Assembly (NCBI GenBank): GCA_902588745.1
Contig: CACIQI010000010.1
Coordinates: forward strand, 1-54,119
From: an uncultured Alphaproteobacteria bacterium
GTDB lineage: Bacteria; Pseudomonadota; Alphaproteobacteria; HIMB59; GCA-002718135
Reading direction: 5' to 3'
DNA: 54,119 bases
This document shows positions 1-9,173 of this stretch, in pieces; within the stretch, counting starts at the first letter, position 1; each line of letters opens with the position of its first letter. Position numbers and translations under genes: made by a program. Under the pieces are notes generated by a model. That model was not told the DNA's origin. It saw only the letters and a program-made list of their open reading frames with translations, and searched no databases.

Positions 1-415
1 AAATATTTTTTACAATAAATCCTGGTGCAGCGGTCATTGGATTTAAAATAAGCTCTGAACCAAATGGCATTTTGGCCATTCTTTGCCTGCTTTAATTAAA
101 TTCACCTTTTGGATAATAATTTTCAAGAATCTCAAAAGCCATTTTATTTGTTTCATATTGTAAATTAAAGGCCTCAGATATACTTTCTGAAGTTATATCA
201 TCATGAGTTGGCCCAATTCCTCCAGTAGTAAAAACATAAGAATATTTTGAGCTATATTTTATTATTTTTTTATCATCCTGGATAACAATGACTTCTTCTA
301 ACTTAATACCAGCTTCTAATAATTTTTTTGCAATATAATTTGAGTTGGTATCTTGGGTTCTACCAGAAAGTATTTCATCACCAATAACGATAACTCCTGC
401 AGTAAAAGAACTCAT
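1..415 (-). pseudogene. CinA-type molybdopterin-binding domain protein, interrupted by an in-frame TAA; runs off left edge
   Basis: The 107-codon open part (92-415) matches the N-terminal MoaB/MogA-like domain of the competence/damage-inducible CinA family: a GVIVIGDEILSGRTQDTN start, and TTGGIGPTHDD around residues 63-75, the family's molybdopterin-binding signature. It ends at a TAA at 92-94. In the same frame the family sequence continues directly: SRQRMAKMPFGSELILNP, then APGF, to the window edge. In relatives this stretch reads roughly FN-E-A-R-x-RMA, so the stop sits where a sense codon (for example GAA) would be. No frameshift is needed. It is either a recent nonsense mutation or a base-call error. 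The start ATG at 415 is divergent from the methionine aminopeptidase gene. The biochemical role of this domain alone is uncertain. Confidence 0.7.
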
Positions 416-472
416 ATGATTAATTGATATTTTCTATATATTATTTATTAATCGTAAGTAATTATTTTTTAA

Positions 473-1267
473 ATGAGAAACAACAATATCCCAATACATA
501 CGAAAAAAGATTTTGAGGGCATGAGGGAAGCTGGCTCTTTAGCAGCTGATGTTTTAGATTCTTTAAATGAAAAGATTGTTCCAGGAATAAGTACTCAAGA
601 AATAAATGACATATGTCATAATCAAATTATTCAAAACAAAGCAATACCGGCACCTTTAAATTATAAAGGTTTTCCAAAATCAGTTTGTACATCTGTTAAT
701 CATGTTGTGTGTCATGGAATTCCTTCTGAAAGAAAAATTCTATCTGATGGAGATATAGTAAATGTAGATGTAACAGTTATTCTAAATGGTTGGCATGGTG
801 ATAGTTCAAGAATGTTTGTTGCAGGCAAGACAAATAAAAAAAATTATGAATTTTTGAAAATAACTTATGAATCTTTATTAATTGGTATTAGTGAAGCTAA
901 ACCTGGTAAGCATATTGGTGATATAGGAAATAAAATTCAGAAACTTGCAGAAGGAAAAGGTTATTCTGTAGTAAGAGATTTTTGTGGTCATGGAATTGGA
1001 AAAGAATTTCATACTCCACCTAGTGTTTTACACTTTGGAGAACCAGGTGAGGGACCAATGTTAGAACCTGGAATGTTTTTAACAATTGAACCAATGATTA
1101 ATTTAGGTGGATGGCAAACAAAAATACTAAATGATGGATGGACAGCTGTAACAAAAGATAAATCTTTATCTGCTCAATTCGAGCATACAATTGGAATAAC
1201 AGATGAAGGAAATGAAATATTTACATTATCTAAAAATAATACAGCTTTTCCAATAAAGGATGTATAA
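473..1267 (+). CDS. map: Type I methionine aminopeptidase
   Basis: Removes the initiator methionine from nascent cytosolic proteins. The 264-residue length is normal for the bacterial type I enzyme without an N-terminal extension. All five metal ligands are visible: D99 (in NVDVTV), D110 (in WHGDSS), H173 (in GHGIG), E206 (in TIEP) and E237 (in FEHT). The substrate-contacting histidine is H81 (CHGIP). It begins 57 bases from the divergent CinA-type gene, so the promoter must lie in that gap. It is followed 9 bases later by purB, suggesting cotranscription. Nothing unusual is seen. Confidence 0.97.
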   Translation: MRNNNIPIHTKKDFEGMREAGSLAADVLDSLNEKIVPGISTQEINDICHNQIIQNKAIPAPLNYKGFPKSVCTSVNHVVCHGIPSERKILSDGDIVNVDVTVILNGWHGDSSRMFVAGKTNKKNYEFLKITYESLLIGISEAKPGKHIGDIGNKIQKLAEGKGYSVVRDFCGHGIGKEFHTPPSVLHFGEPGEGPMLEPGMFLTIEPMINLGGWQTKILNDGWTAVTKDKSLSAQFEHTIGITDEGNEIFTLSKNNTAFPIKDV

Positions 1268-1276
1268 GTAGAAAAA

Positions 1277-2569
1277 ATGATACCTAGATATAATAGACCT
1301 AAAATTGAAAAGATTTGGTCATTAGAAAATAAATTTACAATTTGGACAGAGATTGAGTGTTTGATTGCAGAAAAACAAGCAATGCTCGGCGTTATTCCAA
1401 AAAAAGCAGCAAAAGAAATAAGAAATAAAGCAAAATTTAATATTAAAGAAATAGAAAAAATTGAAAAAGAAACAAAACATGATGTTGTTGCTTATATTAA
1501 CAATGTAAGCAAATATATTGGCGACTCATCAAAATATTTTCATTTTGGTGTAACATCAAGTGATATTATTGATACTTCATTTTCTGTACAACTTAAGCAA
1601 ACCTCTGAACTAATAAGAAAAAGCTTAGTAGAATGTATTAAAAGTTTAAAAATCAAATCTAAAAAATATAAAGACACATTAATGATTGGAAGAAGTCATG
1701 GTATACATGCTGAACCTATTACTTTTGGATTAAAATTATCTTCCTTTTATTTTGAGTTTAAAAGAAATTTAGAAAGACTTGATCAGGCGATCAACGAAAT
1801 ATCTGTTTGTGCTATTTCTGGACCTGTTGGAACATTTAATTCTATAGACCCACGAGTTCAAGATTATGTAGCAAAAAAACTTAAACTAAATTCTGAAGAT
1901 GTATCAACTCAAGTAATTCCAAGAGATAGGCATGCGTATTTTTTCTCAGTACTAGGAATTTTAGCATCTTCTATTGAGAGGTTTGCAGTGGAAATTCGAA
2001 ATTTACAAAAAACAGAGGTATTAGAAGTTGAAGAAAGTTTTTCTTCTAAGCAAAAGGGTTCTTCTGCTATGCCTCACAAACGTAACCCAGTATTAAGTGA
2101 GAACTTAACAGGTATCGCACGTTATATTAGAAGTGGTGTAATACCTTCACTAGAAAATGTTGTACTTTGGCACGAGAGAGATATTAGTCATTCTAGTGTT
2201 GAAAGAATTACGACACCAGATATTACAATTGCAACTGATTTTGCACTGAGTCGTTTAAATGGCATTATAAAGAATTTAAAAGTCTATCCAAAAAATATGT
2301 TAAAAAATTTGAATATGCTTGGAGGTTTACATAGAACTCACAATATTATGTTAAAACTAATTGAAAAAGGATTGAAAAGACAACAAGCCTATAAAATTGT
2401 TCAAGAAAGTGCCATGGAAACATGGAATAATAATAAGAATTTTTCTCAAGTTTTACAAAAAAATAAAGAATTGAACAAAAAATTACATTCAAAAGAAATC
2501 GAAAATATCATTAAAGATGATAACGATCTAAAGAAAATAGATTGGATTTTTAAAAATAAAATTAAATAG
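1277..2569 (+). CDS. purB: Adenylosuccinate lyase
   Basis: Splits SAICAR and adenylosuccinate in purine synthesis, releasing fumarate. The 430-residue length is typical. The fumarase/aspartase superfamily signature SSAMPHKRNP is intact near residue 265, on the mobile loop that carries the catalytic serine. Other conserved blocks are TSSDIIDT near residue 93, the catalytic-histidine region GRSHGIHAEP near 138, and LPGG-equivalent helices further on. The N terminus (MIPRYNRPKIEKIWS) is typical of the short Bacillus/Thermotoga-type PurB. It sits 9 bases downstream of map, with bolA 37 bases downstream. Confidence 0.96.
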   Translation: MIPRYNRPKIEKIWSLENKFTIWTEIECLIAEKQAMLGVIPKKAAKEIRNKAKFNIKEIEKIEKETKHDVVAYINNVSKYIGDSSKYFHFGVTSSDIIDTSFSVQLKQTSELIRKSLVECIKSLKIKSKKYKDTLMIGRSHGIHAEPITFGLKLSSFYFEFKRNLERLDQAINEISVCAISGPVGTFNSIDPRVQDYVAKKLKLNSEDVSTQVIPRDRHAYFFSVLGILASSIERFAVEIRNLQKTEVLEVEESFSSKQKGSSAMPHKRNPVLSENLTGIARYIRSGVIPSLENVVLWHERDISHSSVERITTPDITIATDFALSRLNGIIKNLKVYPKNMLKNLNMLGGLHRTHNIMLKLIEKGLKRQQAYKIVQESAMETWNNNKNFSQVLQKNKELNKKLHSKEIENIIKDDNDLKKIDWIFKNKIK

Positions 2570-2606
2570 TCTTTATTTTTTTTAATATCTGAACTATTTT
2601 ATAGGT

Positions 2607-2837
2607 ATGCCAATGACTGTTGAACAAATTGAACAATTTATTAAAGAAGCAATACCAGATGCAACTGTTGAAATTGAAGATCTTAAAGGAGATGGCGATC
2701 ATTACAGTGCTACAGTGACGTCAAAATCCTTTTCTGGAAAAACAAGAGTAGAACAACATAAGATGGTTTATGATGCTTTTAATGGTAAAATGGGTAGTGA
2801 TTTGCACGCACTTAAGCTAAAAACTGTATCGGAGTAA
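2607..2837 (+). CDS. BolA family protein (BolA2/IbaG-like)
   Basis: A 76-residue protein that fills a single BolA domain with a class II KH-like fold. The C-terminal block R-V-E-Q-H-K-M-V-Y-D-A-F followed by LHALKL is the family core, including the invariant histidine (RVEQHK) that in BolA-glutaredoxin complexes ligates a shared 2Fe-2S cluster. It lies two bases upstream of a CGFS monothiol glutaredoxin, its usual partner, which supports a role in iron-sulfur cluster trafficking and iron sensing. The start is ATG; a second ATG two codons later could also serve. Confidence 0.93.
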   Translation: MPMTVEQIEQFIKEAIPDATVEIEDLKGDGDHYSATVTSKSFSGKTRVEQHKMVYDAFNGKMGSDLHALKLKTVSE

Positions 2838-2839
2838 TA

Positions 2840-3181
2840 ATGAATAATAACGACCATGTATCTCAAAATATAGAAAATGAAATTAACTCAAATGATGTAA
2901 TGCTTTTCATGAAGGGCACCCCTGTATTTCCAATGTGTGGATTTTCTGCAAGAGTAGTTGAAATATTAAATAAAGTAGGTGTTAAATTTGGAAGTGTGAA
3001 TGTGTTAGAGAGTGACGAAATGAGAGAAGGTATTAAAACATATTCTAATTGGCCAACCATACCACAACTTTATGTTAAGAAAGAATTTATAGGTGGGTGT
3101 GATATCATAACTGAAATGTTTGAAAGTGGTGAATTACTAGAATTATTCAATACAAATGGAATAGACGTAAACCCGTCCTAG
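2840..3181 (+). CDS. grxD: Monothiol glutaredoxin, Grx4/GrxD type
   Basis: A 113-residue CGFS-type glutaredoxin. The active-site motif is KGTPVFPMCGFS at about residues 25-37, followed by WPTIPQLYVK (the cis-proline and glutathione-binding region) and FIGGCDI, all diagnostic of the family that binds a glutathione-coordinated 2Fe-2S cluster and passes it to apoproteins or to BolA. It starts two bases after the bolA stop, so the two are translationally coupled. It is followed one base later by rarD. Acts in the cytoplasm. Confidence 0.95.
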   Translation: MNNNDHVSQNIENEINSNDVMLFMKGTPVFPMCGFSARVVEILNKVGVKFGSVNVLESDEMREGIKTYSNWPTIPQLYVKKEFIGGCDIITEMFESGELLELFNTNGIDVNPS

Positions 3182-3182
3182 A

Positions 3183-4082
3183 TTGTTAAATAACAAATTT
3201 TCTAAAGGTGTAATATTTTCCTGTATTGCAGCAATTTTTTGGGGGCTTCCACAACCTCTTTTTTTTAATGAATTAAATCACGTTGAGACTATTGAGGTTG
3301 TAGCTCACAGAGGTTTCTGGTCATTTATTTTTTTATTTTTATTATTAATTTTAATTTCAAACATAAGTGATTTTATTGAAATATTTAAATCTAGAAAAAG
3401 AATTTTTATTTTAACAATTACAGCTTTTCTTATTGCAGGTAACTGGGCAGGTTTTATTTATTCTGTAGGACAAGAAAGAGTTCAGGATGCATCAATGGGT
3501 TACTTTATTACTCCAATGATAAGTATTGTTCTTGGTTATTTTTTTTTAAATGAGAAAATAACTAAGCCTAAATTTGCATCTGTATGTTTTATGTTATCAG
3601 GTATATTATTCTTATTTATTAATTTAAATCAATTTCCATTCCTAATAATTTGGATTGGAACTTCATGGGCAATATATGGATTATTAAGAAAACAAATTAA
3701 TGTCAATCCCCCAATTGGTTTACTATATGAGACTTTCATAATATCTTTAATATCTATCCCCTACTTAGTTTATTTATTTTGGCAAAATGAAAATAGTATC
3801 TTTAGTATTGATTTGAAGACATCATTATTTTTAATTCTAACAGGAGCTGTAACAATTTTTCCATTATTATTTTTTAATTTGGGCTTAAAATTTATTCAAT
3901 TAGGTCTAGCTGGAGTTTTATTTTACTTAGCACCAACATTTCATTTTATAACTTCAGTATTTATTCTTAATGAAGAAATTTTACAAATTAAGTTAATATC
4001 ATTTATAATTATTTGGATAGGAATAATAATTTATATTTATGATAGTTATAAAAAAGAAATTATCTTGAATAATACTCAATAA
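3183..4082 (+). CDS. rarD: EamA-family transporter, RarD type
   Basis: A 299-residue inner-membrane protein with about ten hydrophobic segments and two EamA repeats. The RarD features are near the N terminus: [18 protein letters not shown], then VVAHRGFWS, and [27 protein letters not shown] sequence around residues 80-105. The natural substrate of RarD proteins is unknown; they are grouped with drug/metabolite exporters. The start is TTG one base after the grxD stop. The 3' end overlaps the convergent rpsD gene by 23 bases. Confidence 0.85.
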   Translation: MLNNKFSKGVIFSCIAAIFWGLPQPLFFNELNHVETIEVVAHRGFWSFIFLFLLLILISNISDFIEIFKSRKRIFILTITAFLIAGNWAGFIYSVGQERVQDASMGYFITPMISIVLGYFFLNEKITKPKFASVCFMLSGILFLFINLNQFPFLIIWIGTSWAIYGLLRKQINVNPPIGLLYETFIISLISIPYLVYLFWQNENSIFSIDLKTSLFLILTGAVTIFPLLFFNLGLKFIQLGLAGVLFYLAPTFHFITSVFILNEEILQIKLISFIIIWIGIIIYIYDSYKKEIILNNTQ

Positions 4083-4680
4083 CTAAATTAGGTTCCATAG
4101 TTACAGGATAAGGAACATCATGAATTAGAGGTGCTCTTAAAAAACGACCTTTCAATTCTTTTACATCAACTTCTAAGTATTCTGGAATTTCTCTTTCTTG
4201 AGAACTAACTGATTCTACAATTAGGTTAATTTCTTTACTTTTATCTCTTATTGAGATTTCATCTCCATCACTTACACTATAAGATGGAATATTAACTCTT
4301 TTTCCATTAACCTTTACATGACCATGATTAACGAGCTGTCTTGCAGAAAAAATTGTAGGCACAAATTTCATCCTATAGACTGTAGCATCTAATCTTCTTT
4401 CTAAAAGTTCAATTAAAATCTGACTAGTATCGCCTTTAATATTAGAGGCTTTTTTAAAAATATTCCTAAATTGTCTTTCAGTTAAATCACCATAATAAAA
4501 TTTCATTTTTTGCTTAGCGAATAACTGGTTACCATAATCTGAAAGTTTTTTTCTTTGACCTTGAATACCATGCTGACCTGGTTTAGAATTTCTTCTATTA
4601 AATGGACTTTTAGGTCGACCCCACAAGTTTACACCCAATCTTCTATCAATTTTGTATTTTGCGTTATGTCTTTTTGTCAT
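4060..4680 (-). CDS. rpsD: 30S ribosomal protein S4
   Basis: Primary 16S rRNA-binding protein that nucleates assembly of the 30S body. The 206 residues are full length. The S4 RNA-binding domain is clear at about residues 92-155 ([15 protein letters not shown], then [18 protein letters not shown]). The N-terminal region lacks cysteines, so this is the zinc-free form. As in many alphaproteobacteria it stands alone, away from the alpha operon. A strong promoter lies directly upstream and leaves almost no 5' leader (see 4693-4720). Confidence 0.98.
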   Translation of the reverse strand: MTKRHNAKYKIDRRLGVNLWGRPKSPFNRRNSKPGQHGIQGQRKKLSDYGNQLFAKQKMKFYYGDLTERQFRNIFKKASNIKGDTSQILIELLERRLDATVYRMKFVPTIFSARQLVNHGHVKVNGKRVNIPSYSVSDGDEISIRDKSKEINLIVESVSSQEREIPEYLEVDVKELKGRFLRAPLIHDVPYPVTMEPNLVIEYYSR

Positions 4681-4692
4681 TAATATGAGGGG

Positions 4693-4720
4693 TATATAGT
4701 GATTTAAAATACTATGTCAA
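4693..4720 (-). promoter_or_regulatory. Sigma-70-type promoter of rpsD
   Basis: Read on the minus strand, TTGACA (4720-4715) is followed after 16 bases by TATATA (4698-4693), a perfect -35 and a near-consensus -10. A start site about 7 bases further on would fall around 4686, only about 6 bases before the rpsD ATG at 4680. No Shine-Dalgarno-like sequence is seen in that space. This is a prediction from sequence only. Confidence 0.6.
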
Positions 4721-4743
4721 ATTTAATATACCCAATTTTTGGC

Positions 4744-5454
4744 TTATTTATTTAGTTTTTTAGTAATTCCCCATAAAGTCTGCAATTCTTTCTTAGTAAG
4801 AGGGATTTTTGTGAAAATACTATAGATGTTATTTTTCATACTTTCTTTTTTTTCACTTGGAGTAAAAAAATTTTTATTTTCAAGTTTCTCAATCATGTAA
4901 TTTAAGTATTTAGATAATTGATATTTACTAATATTATCTTTTTGAATTGACGTTGAATTGGTAATTTTGAAATTATTCATCTCAAATAATTTATGACTTA
5001 AAATAGTTACTGCATGAGAAAGGTTTAATGAATTACTTTTACTACTAGTTTCTATAGTAAAAATAATATCAGATAATCTCAAATCCTCATTTGAAAGCCC
5101 TGAATTTTCAGGACCAAAAAGTATTGCTGTTTTTTTATTAACAATAATTTTTCTTTTAATGAATTTAAAATCGTTAGTAGAATTTTTTTCCAAATATCTT
5201 CTTCTATTTGTTGTGGCCACAACATAAGAAAAATTAGAAAGTGCAATTTCTAAATTATCATAAACTTTAATATTCTTAATAATTTTAGTTGCTTTTTTTG
5301 CAGCATTTATTGATTTATCATTTAACCAGTTTTCTCTTGGTGAAATAACAATTAGATCTTTTAGACCAAAATTGTGCATCACACGAGCAACCATGCCAAT
5401 ATTTTCAGGAAGTTGAGGTCTAACTAAAATTATACTTGGATTTTTTGGAGTCAA
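4744..5454 (-). CDS. trmJ: SPOUT-class tRNA/rRNA 2'-O-methyltransferase, TrmJ-like
   Basis: A 236-residue SpoU/TrmH-family methyltransferase. The trefoil-knot AdoMet motifs are present: IILVRPQLPENIGMVAR at the N terminus (with the conserved N and arginine), ILFGPENSGLSNEDL around residue 115, and SLNLSHAVTIL around 147. Together with the C-terminal helical tail, these fit TrmJ, which methylates the ribose at position 32 of tRNAs. The start is TTG, overlapping the cimA TGA, so translation is coupled. The exact RNA target cannot be read from the sequence. Confidence 0.85.
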   Translation of the reverse strand: MTPKNPSIILVRPQLPENIGMVARVMHNFGLKDLIVISPRENWLNDKSINAAKKATKIIKNIKVYDNLEIALSNFSYVVATTNRRRYLEKNSTNDFKFIKRKIIVNKKTAILFGPENSGLSNEDLRLSDIIFTIETSSKSNSLNLSHAVTILSHKLFEMNNFKITNSTSIQKDNISKYQLSKYLNYMIEKLENKNFFTPSEKKESMKNNIYSIFTKIPLTKKELQTLWGITKKLNK

Positions 5455-7037
5455 TTTTTATTCTTTAAATCATTAAATAACTTAAAAGTAATGCTATCAA
5501 AAATAGCACTATAAGATGCATCAATAATATTTGGAGATACGCCAATAGTTGTCCAATGTGTATTAGTAGAATCAGATGATTCAATTAAAACTCTTGTAAT
5601 AGCACCAGTACCTTTTTCTGATGAAAGAATCATAACTTTGTAATCAGTTAACTTTAAATCTTTGAGATCAGGATAATAATCAATTAGGGCTTTTCTTAAT
5701 GCACTATCAATAGCATTTACTGGACCATTTCCAGTACCCACTGTCATCATATTTGAATCTTTAACTTTTAAAAATACTGTAGCCTCTGCTTCAGTAACAA
5801 TTTCACCTTTAGCATTCCATCTTCTTTCATCTGTGACTCTAAATTTTTCTAAGTTATAAAAATCCTCAAAATGACCAAGGTGACGTCTAACTAATAATTC
5901 AAAACTAGCTAAAGCAGTATCAAATGAATATCCTTCTGATTCTTTTTCCTTGATAATCTCTAAGATATTGTTGATTTCATTTGTAGGCAGATCAATATTA
6001 ATCTTATTTAATTGATTTAATATATTAGATCTTCCTGCCTGATTAGAAATTACAACGTTTCTAGAATTACCAACCATTTCTGGCTCAATATGCTCATAAG
6101 TTGAAGAATTTTTTTCTATTGCAGATGCATGCAATCCACCTTTATGAGAAAAAGCATGATCTCCAACATATGGAGCATTTTTTCTTGAAGGCATATTAAG
6201 AATATCATTTAATGTTCTAGAAATATGAATTAAATTTTTTAATTTATCTTTTGAAATATTTGTTTTATATTTTGTTTTTAGAACCAAAGATGGAATTAAG
6301 GAAATTAAATTAGTATTTCCACATCTTTCTCCTAGACCATTTATTGTTCCCTGTATCTGTCTTGCTCCAGCATTAATAGCTGCTAATGCATTTGCAACTG
6401 CATTATCAGTATCATTATGAGCATGTATGCCAACATTTTGACCTGGTATAACTTTTACTACTTCTGAAACAATATTGTAAATTTCATCTGGAAGAGTTCC
6501 CCCATTTGTATCACAAAGAACAACCCATCTTGCACCAGCGTCATACGCTGCTTTAACACAACTCAATGCAAACTCTTTATTTTCTTTAAAGCCATCAAAA
6601 AAATGTTCTGCATCAAAAATTGGCTCTTTGTTTTTATTTTTTATTGAATGAATACTATCACTTATCATTTTTAAATTTTCATCCTCAGATATTTCTAAAG
6701 CATTTTTTACATGAAATGATGATGATTTACCTACAATGCAAACACAACTTGCGCTTGAATTAATAAGTGCATTTAATCCTGGATCGTTATCTGCGCTTCT
6801 ACCTGGTCTTCTTGTCATTCCAAAGGCAGTCAATTTACTATTTGAAAATTTTGTATTTCTTGAAAAAAAATCATTATCAGTAGGATTTGCTCCCGGCCAT
6901 CCACCTTCAATGTAATCTATTCCTAAATCATCAAGATGTTGGGATATATTCATTTTATCACTAACAGAAAAATTAACTCCTGTTGTTTGCTGACCATCTC
7001 TAAGTGTGGTATCAAATAAATATACTTTGTCTTCCAT
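5451..7037 (-). CDS. cimA: (R)-citramalate synthase
   Basis: Condenses pyruvate and acetyl-CoA to citramalate, the threonine-independent entry into isoleucine synthesis. The 528-residue length and the order of domains fit CimA: a TIM barrel starting FDTTLRDGQQTTG, the metal HxH motif in GIHAHNDTDNAVAN near residue 205, a linker with GDHAFSHKGGLHASA near 293, and a C-terminal LeuA-type regulatory domain (about 395-525) with DYKVMILSSEKGTGA. The N-terminal block DYIEGGWPGANPTD distinguishes it from 2-isopropylmalate synthase. It is upstream of and overlaps the TrmJ-like gene. Confidence 0.9.
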   Translation of the reverse strand: MEDKVYLFDTTLRDGQQTTGVNFSVSDKMNISQHLDDLGIDYIEGGWPGANPTDNDFFSRNTKFSNSKLTAFGMTRRPGRSADNDPGLNALINSSASCVCIVGKSSSFHVKNALEISEDENLKMISDSIHSIKNKNKEPIFDAEHFFDGFKENKEFALSCVKAAYDAGARWVVLCDTNGGTLPDEIYNIVSEVVKVIPGQNVGIHAHNDTDNAVANALAAINAGARQIQGTINGLGERCGNTNLISLIPSLVLKTKYKTNISKDKLKNLIHISRTLNDILNMPSRKNAPYVGDHAFSHKGGLHASAIEKNSSTYEHIEPEMVGNSRNVVISNQAGRSNILNQLNKINIDLPTNEINNILEIIKEKESEGYSFDTALASFELLVRRHLGHFEDFYNLEKFRVTDERRWNAKGEIVTEAEATVFLKVKDSNMMTVGTGNGPVNAIDSALRKALIDYYPDLKDLKLTDYKVMILSSEKGTGAITRVLIESSDSTNTHWTTIGVSPNIIDASYSAIFDSITFKLFNDLKNKN

Positions 7038-7075
7038 AATTACTAGATCGCTATTAGAGTATAAATAAAAATTTA

Positions 7076-8410
7076 CTAGATTTTTCCAAGTTTTTGCAAG
7101 ATTTCGTCTCTATCAAATAATGGTAGTAGATATTTTAATTCGGGTCCATGAGATTTTCCTGTCAAAATCAACCTCAAAGGCATAAATAAATCTTTTCCTT
7201 TAAGCCCAGTTTTTTTGTTAATTTTTGATGTCCAATGATCCCATGTTGTTTCATCAAAAGGATCCTCGGGTAATTCATCAACTGCCGTATTAATAAAATT
7301 ATCATCAATATTTAAATCTTTAGCATTATTTATTTTTGTAATTACTTCTTCCCATTCTTTAGCTTGATTAACAAATGAAATATTATTTTTAATAAAACGC
7401 CAAAAACTCTCTTTTTGAAAATTTGATTTTATATTTGTTAACTTATGACTAATCTCATTATAACTAAATAATTTAATGGTATTTTCATTAAGATTTCTTA
7501 AGGATTCAATTGAAAATTTAGCAGAAGATCTAGATAAACTTTGAATATCAAATTTTTGTACTATTTCATTTAAATCTTTGATTGGATCAATATTACTGCT
7601 CGAGCCAATAAAAAGAAAATAATTAAGTAAAGATATATTTTCGTATCCTTCATCTCTAAAATTTTCAATTGAAAGACTTCCAAGTCTTTTGCTAAAACCC
7701 TTACCAGTTTCATCAACTAAGAATGGATGATGAGCAAATGATGGAATAGAAGTTTCAAGAGCCTTAAAAATCTGAATATGATAAGCAGTATTAGCTATGT
7801 GATCTTCCCCTCTAATAATATGCGTAATTTTTTCTTCAATATCATCAATGACTGAAGGTAAATGGTACAATAATGTTCCATCAGCTCTAATTAAAACAGG
7901 ATCACTCAAATTTTTTGCATCAAATGAAACATCTCCTTTAATAATATCTTTCCAACTAATATTTTCATGGTCTAATTTGAATCTCCAATGAGGTTGCATT
8001 CCAGATTTTATTTTTTTTTCTACTTCTTCATCACTTAGATTTAATGATGATCTATCATAAATAGGTGGTTTCCCAGATGATAACAAAGATTTTTTCTTTA
8101 AAGCTAATTCCTCTTCTGTTTCAAAACATGGATAAAGCCTTTTCTTTTGTTTTAGAATTTGGATTTTTTCATTGTAAATATGTTGTCTAGAGGACTGATT
8201 AAAAGTGTAACTCCAATTTAATCCAAGCCATGTAAGATCATCTTTAATACTTATCTCAAATTCTTTAGTACTCCTATTGGTATCAGTATCATCAATTCTT
8301 AATATAAACTCACCTTGATTTTTTTTACAAAAAATCCAATTCAAAATTGCTGATCTAGCATTACCGATATGTATTTTTCCTGTAGGGCTAGGAGCAAACC
8401 TACACTTCAT
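7076..8410 (-). CDS. gltX: Glutamyl-tRNA synthetase
   Basis: Class I aminoacyl-tRNA synthetase charging tRNA-Glu (and possibly tRNA-Gln). The HIGH-type motif is PSPTGKIHIGNARSA at residues 8-22. The KMSKS equivalent is GFSKRLGS near residue 236, and IIRGEDHIANT precedes it. At 444 residues it is slightly short, through a compact C-terminal anticodon-binding domain. Alphaproteobacteria often carry two GltX copies, so this may not be the only one. It starts two bases after the nadE stop, so the pair is one unit. Confidence 0.95.
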   Translation of the reverse strand: MKCRFAPSPTGKIHIGNARSAILNWIFCKKNQGEFILRIDDTDTNRSTKEFEISIKDDLTWLGLNWSYTFNQSSRQHIYNEKIQILKQKKRLYPCFETEEELALKKKSLLSSGKPPIYDRSSLNLSDEEVEKKIKSGMQPHWRFKLDHENISWKDIIKGDVSFDAKNLSDPVLIRADGTLLYHLPSVIDDIEEKITHIIRGEDHIANTAYHIQIFKALETSIPSFAHHPFLVDETGKGFSKRLGSLSIENFRDEGYENISLLNYFLFIGSSSNIDPIKDLNEIVQKFDIQSLSRSSAKFSIESLRNLNENTIKLFSYNEISHKLTNIKSNFQKESFWRFIKNNISFVNQAKEWEEVITKINNAKDLNIDDNFINTAVDELPEDPFDETTWDHWTSKINKKTGLKGKDLFMPLRLILTGKSHGPELKYLLPLFDRDEILQKLGKI

Positions 8411-8411
8411 A

Positions 8412-9152
8412 TTATTCTTTAGGAATTTCGCAAACAGGAATAGGCTTCATCTTATGAAGATTTGGCTTTCTAATTTCTTCGTATCTACTGTAGTATTCAC
8501 TAGATTTATTTTCCATTGCTTCTTCTAATTGCTTATATGAAAGACCAAGCTGGCTTTCATCATTTCTACTATCATCCCATAAACCATCTGTCGGTGCTGC
8601 GCTAATAATATCTTTTATAACCCCAATTTCTTCGGCTAATTCCCACACCTCAGTTTTAGTACAATCTGCTATTGGCGATATATCTACGCCTCCATCACCA
8701 TATTTTGTATAAAATCCAACACCAAAATCTTCAACTTTATTTCCAGTACCAACAACTATACCATTATTACTTTGAGCTATTTGGTATAGAGTTACCATTC
8801 TTAGTCTAGATCTTGAATTTGCAAAAGCTAACTCACTATCAAAATTTTGCATCGTATTTTGAAATGTTTTAAAAACGTTATCTAGCTCGATTATTTTTGT
8901 TTCTACATTTGGGTAATTTTGCTCTAAAAATTCTAAATGTCTTAAACTTAAATCATGTTGTGATGAATTTTGCTTAATAGGCATTGAAACAGCTATAGTT
9001 TTTAAACCAGTTTGAGCACATAAGGTGCTAGTAAGAGCTGAGTCAACCCCTCCTGACACTCCTATTACTAATGTAGTTGGATTATTATTTATAGATTTAG
9101 CGTAATCTTTAATCCAATTAGAAATGTATACGATTTTATCTTTTGAATTCAT
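8412..9152 (-). CDS. nadE: NAD+ synthetase, ammonia-dependent form
   Basis: Amidates deamido-NAD to NAD in the last step of NAD synthesis. The N-type ATP pyrophosphatase P-loop is GVSGGVDSALT around residues 32-42. GTGNKVEDFGVGF and TKYGDGGVDISPIADCTKTEVW form the substrate-binding region. At 246 residues it lacks the N-terminal nitrilase-like glutaminase domain, so it should use free ammonia or a separate amidotransferase. It is transcribed just ahead of gltX, with a gap of 21 bases from the DAHP synthase gene upstream. Confidence 0.93.
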   Translation of the reverse strand: MNSKDKIVYISNWIKDYAKSINNNPTTLVIGVSGGVDSALTSTLCAQTGLKTIAVSMPIKQNSSQHDLSLRHLEFLEQNYPNVETKIIELDNVFKTFQNTMQNFDSELAFANSRSRLRMVTLYQIAQSNNGIVVGTGNKVEDFGVGFYTKYGDGGVDISPIADCTKTEVWELAEEIGVIKDIISAAPTDGLWDDSRNDESQLGLSYKQLEEAMENKSSEYYSRYEEIRKPNLHKMKPIPVCEIPKE

Positions 9153-9173
9153 AAGTAATATATAAATATAAAT

